A DNA stretch of 64,000 nucleotides from Paenibacillus aceris (GCF_017874035.1 NZ_JAGGKV010000008.1:245942-309941); one strand, 5' to 3'; positions 7,078-16,564 are shown, counted from the stretch's first letter. The notes: a model not told the origin generated them from the letters alone. Translations and numbers: made by a program.

Positions 7078-10000
7078 TTATTCCAAAATTTTGCTGGCCA
7101 CAGTTGCGAGGTCATTAATGTCGATACTTCCATTTTTATCAATGTCATAACGCTTAACTTGCTCCCAATCAGGGCTTAAAGAATCTTTGCCATAGTGGGC
7201 TGCGATCATAGCAAGATCCCCAATACTAACTTTTCCATCATTGTTCAGATCTCCCGGGATGCCTACCGCTGCTGGGTTCACTTGAACACTTATCTGAGAA
7301 GGGACTGCATTCGTTTCAGTTCCATGTTCGTCGGCCACCGTTGCATTTGAAACCGATATGGAAGCAGTAGCAGGCTGCAGAGTATCTTTGGCTTTAAAAG
7401 TAAGTTCCAGCACTTGCGCATTCCCAGTGACGGCGTGCCCAGCCCCTTCGCTGGCAACGATAAATCGCAATTTGCCTGGTGTTTGATTTTGGCTATTCAC
7501 CAATTGGACGCCAGTGATTAATGACTTCGCTGACACATAATCGATAACACTTGCATCGTAGTTCAGCGTAATATCTTGTGCAAATACGTTCTGAACCAGG
7601 CCGCTTAGCTCTAAGCGCACCGCAAACTCCTTGCCTGGTTGAACAACGTTTTCTCCGGTTAAATGAGTTGCAGCATTGTCGACGCCACTTGCGGATAAAG
7701 CTTTGATGGTACTCGTTAATTTGTTTTCGCCTGCTTGATTTGAAAGCGTATTCCCATATGCGTTATAAATGGTTAAGTCTGTTGCGAACACAGCTTCAAG
7801 CGGGTAGGTTCCAGCGGTAAGTTCAGGGAACGAACCTTCGAAAACGAATTCAGTACCCGACTGATTCTGGCTTACCATTTGAAAATCAACATTCATACCG
7901 CCGATTTTACCTGTCAACGTTCGGTTCCCATTCAGCATAGCGTAGCTGTTGAATACGGTTTTTATTTGCAGCTTTTCACCTGCTGCATAGCCGTCCGGCT
8001 TCGGAGACTCAACTGAGATAGATGCTAGTTTCGGCACAGGACTTGCGGCTTGGCGCTGCCATTTCAAATATTCCGTATTGAATTTAATAAAGCTCATGTT
8101 CGTATTGTCAGTTCCTTCATAGAAAAGGCCTATTTCGCCATTCGGCAAGTTAGTAAGGCTAGAATAGGCATAGGTGCCGTCTTTAACCAACTGTGAATAT
8201 TTCCAATCGAACGTATACCTAGTTCTTCCGTTAGAATAGGTTCCGTTTTCATTGATCAATCCAACTCGGACTGTCCCGTTAATTCGGCTGGAAGAATTGC
8301 CAGGGCTAGCGAAAATAACGGCGTCTTTGCCATCAATTTTTCCGTTGTATCGGATTGCAGTCAATTGACAATAGGCTGCAATAAGCGCATTTTCGGTAAC
8401 AACCGTGGCATCCCAGGTTTCTCCTCCATCAAAACTGGTGGCAATTTGGGCGAAGCCGGAATAATTTCGGATGAATAGTTTCAGCTGTCCATCCGGCATT
8501 TCAACAACTTGTGATTCCGTAAGCTCATGGGAGGAATTCGTAAAATCTTTCTCGTGAATGATCACACCGCCGCCAACATCGCGCCCTTCATTCGGAGATT
8601 CGCCACGGTGCCAAGTTTGGCCATGGTCATCACTATAAATGACAGCGCTTGCTTGTTTGTTGTTATCGTTCAAGAAATAAACAGGGAACACTAGTCTATC
8701 TTTGTGAGTTCCTTGCGTTAATTGAATGCCCGATCCGGGACCCGTTCCGAGGAAAATCATCCAATCCTCTTTTGTATCATCGTTCAAATCGATAGGACCT
8801 GTCCACGTCGCCCCCTCATCATCGCTGTAGTAAAGCTCGAGGTAAGAAGTTTTGTAGGCTTTCAACGGTGAGTTCTGGCCGAAAACATTATCTACTTTAA
8901 CGCCGTTCAAATAAAGATTCCTTTTCATATCAACGGTATAGTTTGTTACTGCTCCTGCGGCATCGTATACCTTTCCTTCTTCTCTTATCGTATATTCATT
9001 GCTGGAGGAATCAGTTAAGAACATATATTTCTTCCCGTCTACCGTTTTGAAACCTGTGCCTTTGTAAGCATTATTGCCAAATCCACCTGCAAGCCCTCCA
9101 CCATGGGGGAAGCCATCTACCAGAGAGAAAATTCTCCCCGTGCTTTGATCCTGCATAAGCGACATATCGATATTTGATGCTTGATTCGGGTAATCGTTGA
9201 TCACGATCCCGTTGTTTTCCCAAGTTGTGCCTTGGTCAAAGCTTCTTCTGACGACAGCGTCAATATTGTTGGGTGAGTCGGCACCGCTGTTATTTCTGCG
9301 GTCGATGCCCGCAATTAATGTCCCATTCTTCGTTTGAAGAAGCGCGGGAATCCGGTAGTAGCTGGAACCCATAAACCCGGGAGTGAAGATGTTTGCCGGT
9401 GCCGTAATTTTCGCACCTTCCGGGATTGGATTAACACTAGGAACCTTATTGGTTACACCGGTAATATTCACCAAATCTTGATCGGCAAGAGGCTTGCTGT
9501 ACACTTCCGCAAAATCAATATCACCTGAAAAAGGATATTGATTGGAACCGGCTGGTCTCTCAGTGAGTCCTAATTTTGCGCTGTTCGGAGCATAGATATT
9601 GTTCAAAAATTTCCGCGCAGACGTTGTATCCTGCTTAACCATTGCGCCATCCAGGAAGTATTTGTAGCCTTTGGCTTTATCCATGACCATGGCGACCGTA
9701 TGAACTTCATTTTCCTTCAAAACGAGCGTATCTGTTTTTACATGCGTGTTGACTTGCGTTTGTCCTGGCTCCGCATATCGGTTTTCACTACCTATGGCGG
9801 TAGGAGAGATGTAAAGATGGAAATGTCCATTCGCTATTGTATTGTTGCTAAGTGAAAATAAGGACATAATGCTGGAACCGGCGGTATACCGAAATCTAAC
9901 AATGATTGTTCCCTCATCCAAGACCTTGAGTGCATCCACTTTATCATTCAGATTTGTGGAGCTGCCGCTGGCTACATGTAGATTATCCATTCGTAGAACC

Positions 10001-10107
10001 AAACTCGGATCCGCTGCCACTACCGAAGTCGTCTCATTAGCCATGATATTGACAGGTAAGGCGAAAAGCAGAATAGCCACAATAAAAAATAATGTCATTT
10101 TTCTCAA
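7078..10107 (-). CDS. Secreted exo-alpha-sialidase (GH33) with C-terminal cohesin and dockerin modules
   Basis: A 1009-residue extracellular enzyme that should release terminal sialic acids. Order: signal peptide (about 1-25, cut near NIMANE); concanavalin-like sialidase N-terminal domain (about 35-210); GH33 propeller (about 230-690) with the RIP motif at Arg252 and four Asp-boxes (SFDQGTTW, SDDEGATW, SDDHGQTW, SFDGGETW); a short beta domain; a cohesin-like module (about 825-940, PGKEFAVRLEL...YDASVIDY...GKLRFIVAS); and a type I dockerin (last 58 residues) with two calcium loops, DLNNDGKVSIGDL and DIDKNGSIDINDL. The start is TTG at 10105-10107, nine bases after AGGAG; an upstream ATG touches that site. 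No sialic-acid catabolic genes are visible nearby. Confidence 0.9.
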   Translation of the reverse strand: MRKMTLFFIVAILLFALPVNIMANETTSVVAADPSLVLRMDNLHVASGSSTNLNDKVDALKVLDEGTIIVRFRYTAGSSIMSLFSLSNNTIANGHFHLYISPTAIGSENRYAEPGQTQVNTHVKTDTLVLKENEVHTVAMVMDKAKGYKYFLDGAMVKQDTTSARKFLNNIYAPNSAKLGLTERPAGSNQYPFSGDIDFAEVYSKPLADQDLVNITGVTNKVPSVNPIPEGAKITAPANIFTPGFMGSSYYRIPALLQTKNGTLIAGIDRRNNSGADSPNNIDAVVRRSFDQGTTWENNGIVINDYPNQASNIDMSLMQDQSTGRIFSLVDGFPHGGGLAGGFGNNAYKGTGFKTVDGKKYMFLTDSSSNEYTIREEGKVYDAAGAVTNYTVDMKRNLYLNGVKVDNVFGQNSPLKAYKTSYLELYYSDDEGATWTGPIDLNDDTKEDWMIFLGTGPGSGIQLTQGTHKDRLVFPVYFLNDNNKQASAVIYSDDHGQTWHRGESPNEGRDVGGGVIIHEKDFTNSSHELTESQVVEMPDGQLKLFIRNYSGFAQIATSFDGGETWDATVVTENALIAAYCQLTAIRYNGKIDGKDAVIFASPGNSSSRINGTVRVGLINENGTYSNGRTRYTFDWKYSQLVKDGTYAYSSLTNLPNGEIGLFYEGTDNTNMSFIKFNTEYLKWQRQAASPVPKLASISVESPKPDGYAAGEKLQIKTVFNSYAMLNGNRTLTGKIGGMNVDFQMVSQNQSGTEFVFEGSFPELTAGTYPLEAVFATDLTIYNAYGNTLSNQAGENKLTSTIKALSASGVDNAATHLTGENVVQPGKEFAVRLELSGLVQNVFAQDITLNYDASVIDYVSAKSLITGVQLVNSQNQTPGKLRFIVASEGAGHAVTGNAQVLELTFKAKDTLQPATASISVSNATVADEHGTETNAVPSQISVQVNPAAVGIPGDLNNDGKVSIGDLAMIAAHYGKDSLSPDWEQVKRYDIDKNGSIDINDLATVASKILE

Positions 10108-10155
10108 GTGATACATCTCCTCTGTCGAATCATTCTTTTCAACTGTACATATTTC

Positions 10156-10172
10156 CGATACATTTCGTATCG
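10156..10172 (-). repeat. Inverted repeat in the sialidase leader
   Basis: Perfect CGATAC/GTATCG arms with a five-base centre, about 50 bases upstream of the sialidase start. It could be an operator or an mRNA 5' hairpin. I see no convincing sigma-A promoter in 10108-10290. Confidence 0.4.
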
Positions 10173-10293
10173 AAAAAGCGAACTTCGTCTCTCTCCCCCT
10201 CTCACAACAACTATTTTAAAACGTATCCTCTCTCTTAGACATCCCTTTCATTTTACATTGATGGTCGTATATTGACCTCTTGAAGCTAAATAC

Positions 10294-10328
10294 CAAAAAT
10301 CCCCCCGCCAACTTGGCCGGGGGGGGGA
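10294..10328. terminator. Very GC-rich terminator between the DUF4015 lipoprotein and the sialidase genes
   Basis: Stem CCCCCCGGCCAA/TTGGCGGGGGG-type (twelve pairs with G-U) followed by ATTTTTGG on the minus strand, so it ends the DUF4015 lipoprotein transcript. A nine-G run at 10319-10327 and TTTTTT on the plus side make it nearly bidirectional. Confidence 0.75.
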
Positions 10329-10396
10329 GCTTTTTTCAATTTCTTTTTCCATCCTGCCGCGTACGCCCATATCTCCGCTAGTTCCTTTATTTTTAT

Positions 10397-11854
10397 CTAT
10401 GGGATATAGGTTACTCCTTCCGAATAGGAATTGTTGGCATTCCAGATGAGGTATTCATGAACACCCGCATCGTTTAGAGCTTTAATTTGTGCATCTACTT
10501 CAGCCTTTCCATAGGGGATATAATTGCCGGCACCTAACCAGCTTGCTGTAAAATCTTGTATCCAAGGACGCGATAAAGGTGGTGTCTTGAGCCCCGCAAA
10601 CTTTTCTTTTTCTGCCTTCATATATGCAGTAACCAGGTTATAGGGCTCTTTATCCGGTTTGGATATTCCGAAATAACCATTAGACCAGTGGCTTGGATAG
10701 ATCATAGACGAAATGACATCTACTGAGCTAGATATCCGGTTAAAATTCTGACCTATACCTGGCGCTTCAGGCAAAGTCGCAGAATATCCGAAAATATCAA
10801 CAGAGACGTGCACTTGATAAGGTTTTAATTGTTCTTTGGCATAGGCCACAAAATCGCTGACAGCATCAACACGAAGTTGTGTCAAACGTGCTTTATCGCT
10901 AAAGTCCGGTGTATGGGGTGCTGCCTTTTTAAGATTTGATACGCTCTTTTGAGCATCGTCCATAGCTTTTTTATTTTCATCGGTTTGTGCTGAATTGTAG
11001 GTATTCGTAGCATCTGTCAACTTTTTCTCTAGAGAAGACAACTCGTCTTGATATTTTTTGGTGGCTTCAGCATAGTCTTGCTCATCTTGAATAAATTTGG
11101 TTGGTTTTTTGTCCTTGTAATCCCCCATTGAATAGGTAAGAACTTTATCCCTGCTTTCAAAACCTTCCGGGAATCGAACATAATCAAACTGGATTTCTTT
11201 AAATCCAAGTTCAGCCGCTAATTTGGCTACCTCTACATTATGATCCCATGATTCTTTGAGGAATGGGTTGATAAAGCTGTCACCATTAGAGTTACGCCAA
11301 GTACTATTTCCGTCTAAATAGGTGAGGTCAGCGCGTTTTTTCGCCAAAACCGTATCTTTAAAAGAAACAATTCGAGCGATCGGATAGATCTTATGCTCTT
11401 CAAGAGTTTTCATTAGCGCTTGGGGATCTTTGATATACGGCTGCCCAAATTCGGCAAGGTTTCCCTTGGGCTTAAATGTGATATAACCGTCATCATCCTT
11501 GATGTCTATCACCATTGCATTAAGGTCTGTATGATCCAAGAGCGACAAAAGTTTAGTCATACGTTCCCCTCCTGCGGACCAACCGGTTACATAAATTCCA
11601 CGAACAGCATCTGGATAGGTGAAGTGCACTGGTGGGTCAAAGGAAGGCGCTTGACTTGGCGCTGGCGTGGGCGCTGGTGTGGGTATAACCACAACGGGTG
11701 AAACGGATGGCAGTGGCGCTGGTGTGGGCTCTGGAACCGTGGTAGATGGCTGCTCTGATGGGGCCGGAGAGTTAACAACGACATTTTCTGACGAACAAGC
11801 TGACATCGTAAGCAGGAGTAATAGCATCATACATAGGCGACCTTGTTTCTTCAC
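10397..11854 (-). CDS. Lipoprotein, DUF4015-family putative glycoside hydrolase
   Basis: A 485-residue surface lipoprotein. The signal ends in the lipobox LTMSACSS (Cys about residue 20). A Pro/Ala/Thr-rich linker (about 28-75) precedes the TIM-barrel-like domain: VRGIYVTGWSAGGERM, LNAMVIDIKDDDGYI, YPIARIVSFKD, GFKEIQFDYVRFPEG and VSVDIFGYSAT, the core strands of the DUF4015 putative glycosidase family. A Lys/Glu/Asp-rich insert of about 60 residues (about 250-310) looks like a coiled coil and splits the barrel. A specific substrate is unknown. It starts with GTG at 11852-11854, six bases after GAGGGGG. Confidence 0.82.
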   Translation of the reverse strand: MKKQGRLCMMLLLLLTMSACSSENVVVNSPAPSEQPSTTVPEPTPAPLPSVSPVVVIPTPAPTPAPSQAPSFDPPVHFTYPDAVRGIYVTGWSAGGERMTKLLSLLDHTDLNAMVIDIKDDDGYITFKPKGNLAEFGQPYIKDPQALMKTLEEHKIYPIARIVSFKDTVLAKKRADLTYLDGNSTWRNSNGDSFINPFLKESWDHNVEVAKLAAELGFKEIQFDYVRFPEGFESRDKVLTYSMGDYKDKKPTKFIQDEQDYAEATKKYQDELSSLEKKLTDATNTYNSAQTDENKKAMDDAQKSVSNLKKAAPHTPDFSDKARLTQLRVDAVSDFVAYAKEQLKPYQVHVSVDIFGYSATLPEAPGIGQNFNRISSSVDVISSMIYPSHWSNGYFGISKPDKEPYNLVTAYMKAEKEKFAGLKTPPLSRPWIQDFTASWLGAGNYIPYGKAEVDAQIKALNDAGVHEYLIWNANNSYSEGVTYIP

Positions 11855-11953
11855 GCTGTTCCCCCTCTTTCAAAAATCGCATGATTTCTGATCCTCAATA
11901 CTTGAAGTATTCGTGAAGGGAACAAACTATGCTGACCTTGATCGTTTAAAGCT

Positions 11954-12000
11954 AAAAAAATAAACAAGGAGCAGCTGCCATGGCAGTACCGCTCCTTGTT
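11954..12000 (-). terminator. Strong terminator after the phosphotransferase gene
   Basis: A 19-bp stem (AACAAGGAGC.../...GCTCCTTGTT, with a mismatch) followed by TATTTTTTT on the minus strand, starting 1 base after the stop codon. Confidence 0.85.
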
Positions 12001-12001
12001 T

Positions 12002-12997
12002 CTATAGGAATGCTGGAGGCTGAGGCAGCCCAAGAAGGTTGCAAGACCAGCGTAGTGCAGGTCCCAATTGTAGTCGCTGTATATCTCGAAGGCGCGGGAG
12101 AAGAGGTATTGGCGGTTTCCCAGCTCTCGATGCGAAAAATCCTGCTGTAGCAACGGCAACTGAATGTATGGCAAATGCGGGAAAGTGAATACCATGTTCA
12201 GCCATTTCATGCATGTAAGCCGGCAATAAACATTCTGCAGTTGGCCCGCCTTCCCCCTCTATACTCGGAAAGAAGAATCCCACATCAAATATTAGCGGCC
12301 CCCTGCATGCCAAAGCCCAATCGAATAACATCAAGGAACCGTCTTGCAAACGGAGATTATCCGAACGAATGTCTTTATGGATTAACCCCCAAGGCTGGTC
12401 CGGACGCATAAGTTCACTTTCAATTGGAATTAGGCGATCAATTACGGCGTCAAACCAAGCCGCCGCATCTTCTCTATTCTCCTGAAACAGACCGAGGAAG
12501 TACTCTCTCTCATCACGGTTATTTTTTATGTTTAACCAGTTATCGATTACACCTTTGCTACCCATTTCTTCAACCTTCCCCGCCTCGGAGAGACCCCGCA
12601 CGTGAAATGCTGCTATATCTCGAATCGCCTGCAAAGCCATTGCCTCAGACCAAGGCGGAACCTTCTTCGCATTTTTTAAATCTTCCAGCAATAAAAGGTG
12701 CCAACCATCAACACTTACAGACCCGAAATAGCGGGGAGATATTGGAGCAATCGCAGTAACTTCACGATATACGGCTTCTTCCATTGGAAGCACTCTCCAA
12801 TTCTCTGCGATGGAGCCCTTTCCAGCTCCCTTGGCAAATATGGTTCTGCCATCTTCTAAAAATATTCGAAAGGTTGCGGTCGGCCCGTATCCGCCAAATA
12901 CACGAGTTGCCCTTTTTATCGTGCCTGCCATTTTGTGTTCGACTTGCTTCCGTAACTCTTGAGGTACATCTCGCCAGTAAGGTTTCGGCTCACGCAC
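12002..12997 (-). CDS. APH-type phosphotransferase (aminoglycoside/choline kinase-like)
   Basis: A 331-residue cytoplasmic kinase-fold protein. The nucleotide lobe has GPTATFRIFLEDGRTIFAKGAG with the lysine of beta-strand 3. The catalytic loop is GLIHKDIRSDNLRLQDG (H-x-D-x4-N) and the metal motif is LFDWALACRGP, both typical of the APH family. Members phosphorylate aminoglycosides, homoserine, choline or other small alcohols; the sequence does not decide between them, and resistance should not be assumed. It starts with GTG at 12995-12997; an in-frame stop lies three codons upstream. It lies downstream of, but separate from, the yesM gene. Confidence 0.82.
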   Translation of the reverse strand: MREPKPYWRDVPQELRKQVEHKMAGTIKRATRVFGGYGPTATFRIFLEDGRTIFAKGAGKGSIAENWRVLPMEEAVYREVTAIAPISPRYFGSVSVDGWHLLLLEDLKNAKKVPPWSEAMALQAIRDIAAFHVRGLSEAGKVEEMGSKGVIDNWLNIKNNRDEREYFLGLFQENREDAAAWFDAVIDRLIPIESELMRPDQPWGLIHKDIRSDNLRLQDGSLMLFDWALACRGPLIFDVGFFFPSIEGEGGPTAECLLPAYMHEMAEHGIHFPAFAIHSVAVATAGFFASRAGKPPIPLLPRLRDIQRLQLGPALRWSCNLLGLPQPPAFL

Positions 12998-13050
12998 GGC
13001 ATTTCACATCTCCTCTGCGATTGGTAAAATAATTTCCAAAGCACTCAGCG

Positions 13051-14838
13051 TCATGGGATACTTCCTCCCAGGCTTACATTCAAATCCTCTTGAATCTTGT
13101 ACTTCAGAATTGGAAAATGAATCGTCACTCTAGTCCCGCTGGCCAGAGGATTATTTTCAATGTTTACACGGTAACGTGTACCAAAAAAAGCTTCAAACCG
13201 CTCTGTGACATTGCGAATCCCATACCCGCCTGTATTTCCTTCTCGCGCTTCTTGCCAGTTTTTTCTCAGTCCTACGCCGTCGTCGATGATACTGATGATG
13301 ACTTCGCCGCCCTCTTCTTTTGCACCGATGACGATTCGGCCGGTTAATCGTTCATTAAAACCGTGCATAATCGCATTTTCTATAAAAGGCTGAAGCGTCA
13401 TTTTCGGGATATACCACTCTTTTAAATGTTCAGGCAAATCGACAGATACCGTCAATCCCTCTTCCCAGCGAAGTTGCTGGATTTGCACATAGCAGAGCGC
13501 ATGCGTAAATTCTTCGCGAATTGTAATAAGACTTTCCCCGTTCGATAGTCCGATTCTGAACATTTTTCCCATCAGTTCAAGAATTTGACTTAATTTATCA
13601 TGTCCCGCAGACAGCGCCATCCAATTCAATTGATCTAAAGTGTTATATAGAAAATGAGGGTTAATCATCGCTTGCAGCGCTTTTATTTCCGCTTTCTTTT
13701 GTTGTTTGTATTGATTTTCCAGGGATGAATATAAAGTTTTGATTCGATCCATTAATTTACGATATCCGGAAAATAAAACGCCAAATTCATTCTGATAATC
13801 CTCTGGCAAATTCACCTTATTCGTGTTAGCGGTATATCTCCCCATCTCATGGAGCAGCTGGCGTATCGGCGCGATAAACAGGTTCGAAAAATATAACGTG
13901 AATAATAAAGCAATCAGAATCGCCGAAGCGCCTACAAAAGATAGAACCACGGAAATATGAATACTGCCCTGTGTAATTTGATTCCATGGCGTAAGCTGAA
14001 CCAGCGTACTATTAGAATTATAATGCTTAGCCCATACCATTAAAGTATTCTCTTTGGAACTTGCCGAGTCCGTATTTCCTGGTAATCCAACTTTGATATA
14101 GCCGTTTTCATCGTCCATGTCCGGCAGATAGGACTTAATCTTCGTTTGTAACGAGGGATCCCCAATGTAGGTAATGACTCTGCCCCCCGAATCTAAGAGA
14201 ATACGGTTGGAAGATGGCATTTCACCGGTCATTTGTTTTTGTATTGAAGACGCTTTCAAGTTCAAGAGCATAATCCCTTGATATTTACCACTGTTCGAAT
14301 AAATTTTGCGCGCAAAGCTAATGACGTCAATTTTCCCTTGAACCGTTGTGATGGTATGTTGACCAATCCAAGCAAAGTCCGCATTTCCAACCGAATCATA
14401 CCAGTCTTGTTGTCTTGCTTGATTGATGTCAATGAATGAAACTAGTCCCTGTGATTTAGATGGAAATGCATTTTTTGTATAAAAATCAATGGATTGAATA
14501 ATAGGCGTTGAATAAGTTATATTACTCAAAAATGTTTCCAGCTCTTCACGTCTTTGATAATTCACATAGGAATCCGTTGTAAGATCCGGATATTCTGAAG
14601 TTACTGTATTCCGGGATACAGCCAGTGAAATTTGCTCAATCGCGAGCATTTGAATTTCAATTTTGTTATATAGTTCACTTAAATTACCTTTTTGATAATA
14701 AGTCGTAAGCCGCACCATTTCTTGTGTTGAAAGGGTATACGTTAGCCAAATGACAATCGTCAGTAAGATAACAACGAAGCTTGCTAAGCCGCCAAAGAGT
14801 AAATAATCGATTCGATACCTTTTAAACATATTCTTCAT
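13051..14838 (-). CDS. yesM: Membrane sensor histidine kinase, YesM family
   Basis: A 595-residue sensor kinase. Transmembrane segment 1 (about 12-37) and segment 2 (about 290-315) enclose an extracellular Cache-like sensor of roughly 250 residues. A HAMP region with IAPIRQLLHEMGRY follows, then the LytS/YesM-type phosphoacceptor AMINPHFLYNTLDQLNWM with His395, and a HATPase domain with PFIENAIMHG (N box), IIDDGVGL (G1) and GGYGIRNVTERF (G2). I start it at the ATG at 14836-14838, eight bases after GGGCGG. It forms an operon with yesN, 14 bases upstream, and probably senses the sugar taken up by the adjacent importer. Confidence 0.93.
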   Translation of the reverse strand: MKNMFKRYRIDYLLFGGLASFVVILLTIVIWLTYTLSTQEMVRLTTYYQKGNLSELYNKIEIQMLAIEQISLAVSRNTVTSEYPDLTTDSYVNYQRREELETFLSNITYSTPIIQSIDFYTKNAFPSKSQGLVSFIDINQARQQDWYDSVGNADFAWIGQHTITTVQGKIDVISFARKIYSNSGKYQGIMLLNLKASSIQKQMTGEMPSSNRILLDSGGRVITYIGDPSLQTKIKSYLPDMDDENGYIKVGLPGNTDSASSKENTLMVWAKHYNSNSTLVQLTPWNQITQGSIHISVVLSFVGASAILIALLFTLYFSNLFIAPIRQLLHEMGRYTANTNKVNLPEDYQNEFGVLFSGYRKLMDRIKTLYSSLENQYKQQKKAEIKALQAMINPHFLYNTLDQLNWMALSAGHDKLSQILELMGKMFRIGLSNGESLITIREEFTHALCYVQIQQLRWEEGLTVSVDLPEHLKEWYIPKMTLQPFIENAIMHGFNERLTGRIVIGAKEEGGEVIISIIDDGVGLRKNWQEAREGNTGGYGIRNVTERFEAFFGTRYRVNIENNPLASGTRVTIHFPILKYKIQEDLNVSLGGSIP

Positions 14839-14852
14839 TTGCAAGACCGCCC

Positions 14853-16457
14853 TTATGTGAGTAATTCGGCAGGTGTAATCCCAAAGTATTTTCGAAATGT
14901 GGTGCTAAAATACGGGATATTATTGTACCCCACTTTATTCGCGACCTCATAAATTTTATGTTTTCTTTCCAAGATGAGCCGTTTGGCCTCCTCCATTTTT
15001 ACACTAATGATGTAATTGTTGATCGTTTCTCCCGTTGCGTTCTTAAATACTTGGCTCAAGTAATTACGTGAGATAAACACTTTGTCTGCGAGATCTGCAA
15101 TTGTAATATCATTTGCGTAGTTGTCACGGATATATTGTTTGATAAAATCGATAGCCATTTTATGTTTAAAGCTTTCTTGGCATTGCTGGTTCGCACATAA
15201 TTGGCGGATGATACCTTGTAACCACGCCTCATACTGATCATAGGTATAGATTTTGCTTAATTCATTTTCAATGGTGTGATCCTGGAAAATATCATTCAGA
15301 CGGATATCTTCATCCACCAGCGCAAAGCTGAAAATGGCCCAAAACTGCGCACCCAGTAAGCTGAATTGAGGTGGAACTGTGCTTCCTTTTAAAGTTGTCA
15401 TGTACTTTTCGATAATCTTCTCGGCATTTTTGCCTTGTGTTGTTTTAATATCTTCAATCAATTGCTGATAAAACTTGATCGGTTTCGCGGCCGTATGCAT
15501 GTGAGCCGATGAAGAGCATTCAGTGCTTGCATATTCAAACACACCTGTTGATTGGAAGACTCTAACATCTGGTCCCAAAGGCTGAAAAGCCTCTTCCAAA
15601 GAATCCGATAGATTGGACCAATTCTCCGTGAATCTGCCGATGCCGATGCGAATCGTAATATTCAAATATACTTGCACACATTCAATGATTTTCCTGGCAA
15701 GGGCTCTGATAGGATCGATATGCTCCGAATAAAGCGCATTCTTTTCAAAATGAAGAATTAACGCCGCATGGTAACCATGTAATTCAACATAATCATAGGA
15801 TCTCTTTTCTGCTTGAAGGATTTCTTTAATAATGTTTTTGATTGCAAATCGAAATAATAATCGATCCGGAGTTCGGACATCGGACATTCTCGTCGTTCTT
15901 AAAATCTCAATGCCGAGCACGATATGACTCTGATCTTCTTCCTTCTTACAGAACAGCGTCATCTCATTCCAATTGCTTGCTGTCCCCGTCACTACCGTTT
16001 TTAATTGTTCTTTCCGCACGTATGGCTCGTATTCGTCTAACTGGTCGCGCAGTTTCTCCTGCTCAATCTTGGAATGATTTTCGTTTTCGATTGACGCAAT
16101 CGCACGCTGCAGCACTTCCGTAATCGTGTTTCTGGAAACCGGCTTCGATAAGTAGTCCTCTACTTGAAGCCTTAGCGCTTGTCGAGCTACTTCGAAATCA
16201 GAATAACCGCTATGAATAAGAATCTTCCCTTTAAAGCTCTCTTTCCGCAATGTTTCTATCATCTTCATTCCATTCATAACAGGCATGTAAATGTCCGTAA
16301 TGACGATGTCAGGCTTTTTTTCCCGAATAAGCTCTAATCCGCGCTCTCCATTCAAGCATTCGCCGACCAACTCGGCTCCAATTTCTTCCCATGGAATCAC
16401 TTGCTTCATCCCTTTGAGTACTTGGCGGTCATCATCAATGATTGCAACTTTCCACAT
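14853..16457 (-). CDS. yesN: AraC-type response regulator, YesN family
   Basis: A 534-residue DNA-binding response regulator. The receiver (residues 1-120) has the acidic pocket IIDDD, phospho-acceptor Asp55 in IVITDIYMPVMNG, and Lys in YLSKPV. A long middle domain of about 290 residues, of the kind seen in Paenibacillus YesN proteins, precedes a C-terminal AraC double helix-turn-helix (about 430-534): NDITIADLADKVFISRNYLSQVFKNATGETINNYI and KIYEVANKVGYNNIPYFSTTFRKYFGITPAEL. The start at 16455-16457 has TAGGAGG seven bases upstream; the longer reading lacks a site. YesM is its cognate kinase and the importer genes upstream are its likely targets. Confidence 0.93.
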   Translation of the reverse strand: MWKVAIIDDDRQVLKGMKQVIPWEEIGAELVGECLNGERGLELIREKKPDIVITDIYMPVMNGMKMIETLRKESFKGKILIHSGYSDFEVARQALRLQVEDYLSKPVSRNTITEVLQRAIASIENENHSKIEQEKLRDQLDEYEPYVRKEQLKTVVTGTASNWNEMTLFCKKEEDQSHIVLGIEILRTTRMSDVRTPDRLLFRFAIKNIIKEILQAEKRSYDYVELHGYHAALILHFEKNALYSEHIDPIRALARKIIECVQVYLNITIRIGIGRFTENWSNLSDSLEEAFQPLGPDVRVFQSTGVFEYASTECSSSAHMHTAAKPIKFYQQLIEDIKTTQGKNAEKIIEKYMTTLKGSTVPPQFSLLGAQFWAIFSFALVDEDIRLNDIFQDHTIENELSKIYTYDQYEAWLQGIIRQLCANQQCQESFKHKMAIDFIKQYIRDNYANDITIADLADKVFISRNYLSQVFKNATGETINNYIISVKMEEAKRLILERKHKIYEVANKVGYNNIPYFSTTFRKYFGITPAELLT

Positions 16458-16491
16458 CTTGTTGCCTCCTAAATAAAGGGTTTCATATAAA

Positions 16492-16555
16492 AGCACCCCT
16501 TCATTATAACATCAGAATAACCTTATCAGGGTATCTAAGTTAAAGAAGGGGTGCT
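16492..16555 (-). terminator. Long-loop hairpin between the dehydrogenase gene and yesN
   Basis: A perfect 11-bp inverted repeat, AGCACCCCTTC/GAAGGGGTGCT, with a 42-base loop; TTTTATA follows on the minus strand. It can end the importer operon. The loop also contains the extended -10 promoter TGTTATAAT (TATAAT at 16503-16508), so yesNM has its own promoter inside the hairpin. Confidence 0.6.
16503..16511 (-). promoter_or_regulatory. Extended -10 promoter of yesN-yesM
   Basis: Minus-strand TGTTATAAT, an extended -10 box about 45 bases before the yesN start. No good -35 is present, which is tolerated with TG-extended boxes. Confidence 0.5.
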
Positions 16556-16564
16556 GATTACTAA

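Noticed and set aside
11851..12210. 119-codon minus-strand frame overlapping the kinase gene end
   Set aside because: It runs out of frame through the APH gene and its terminator hairpin; the APH frame has the conserved motifs.
12002..12997. Calling the APH-type protein an antibiotic resistance enzyme
   Set aside because: The Brenner motif shows only the kinase family; the sequence gives no evidence for aminoglycoside as substrate.
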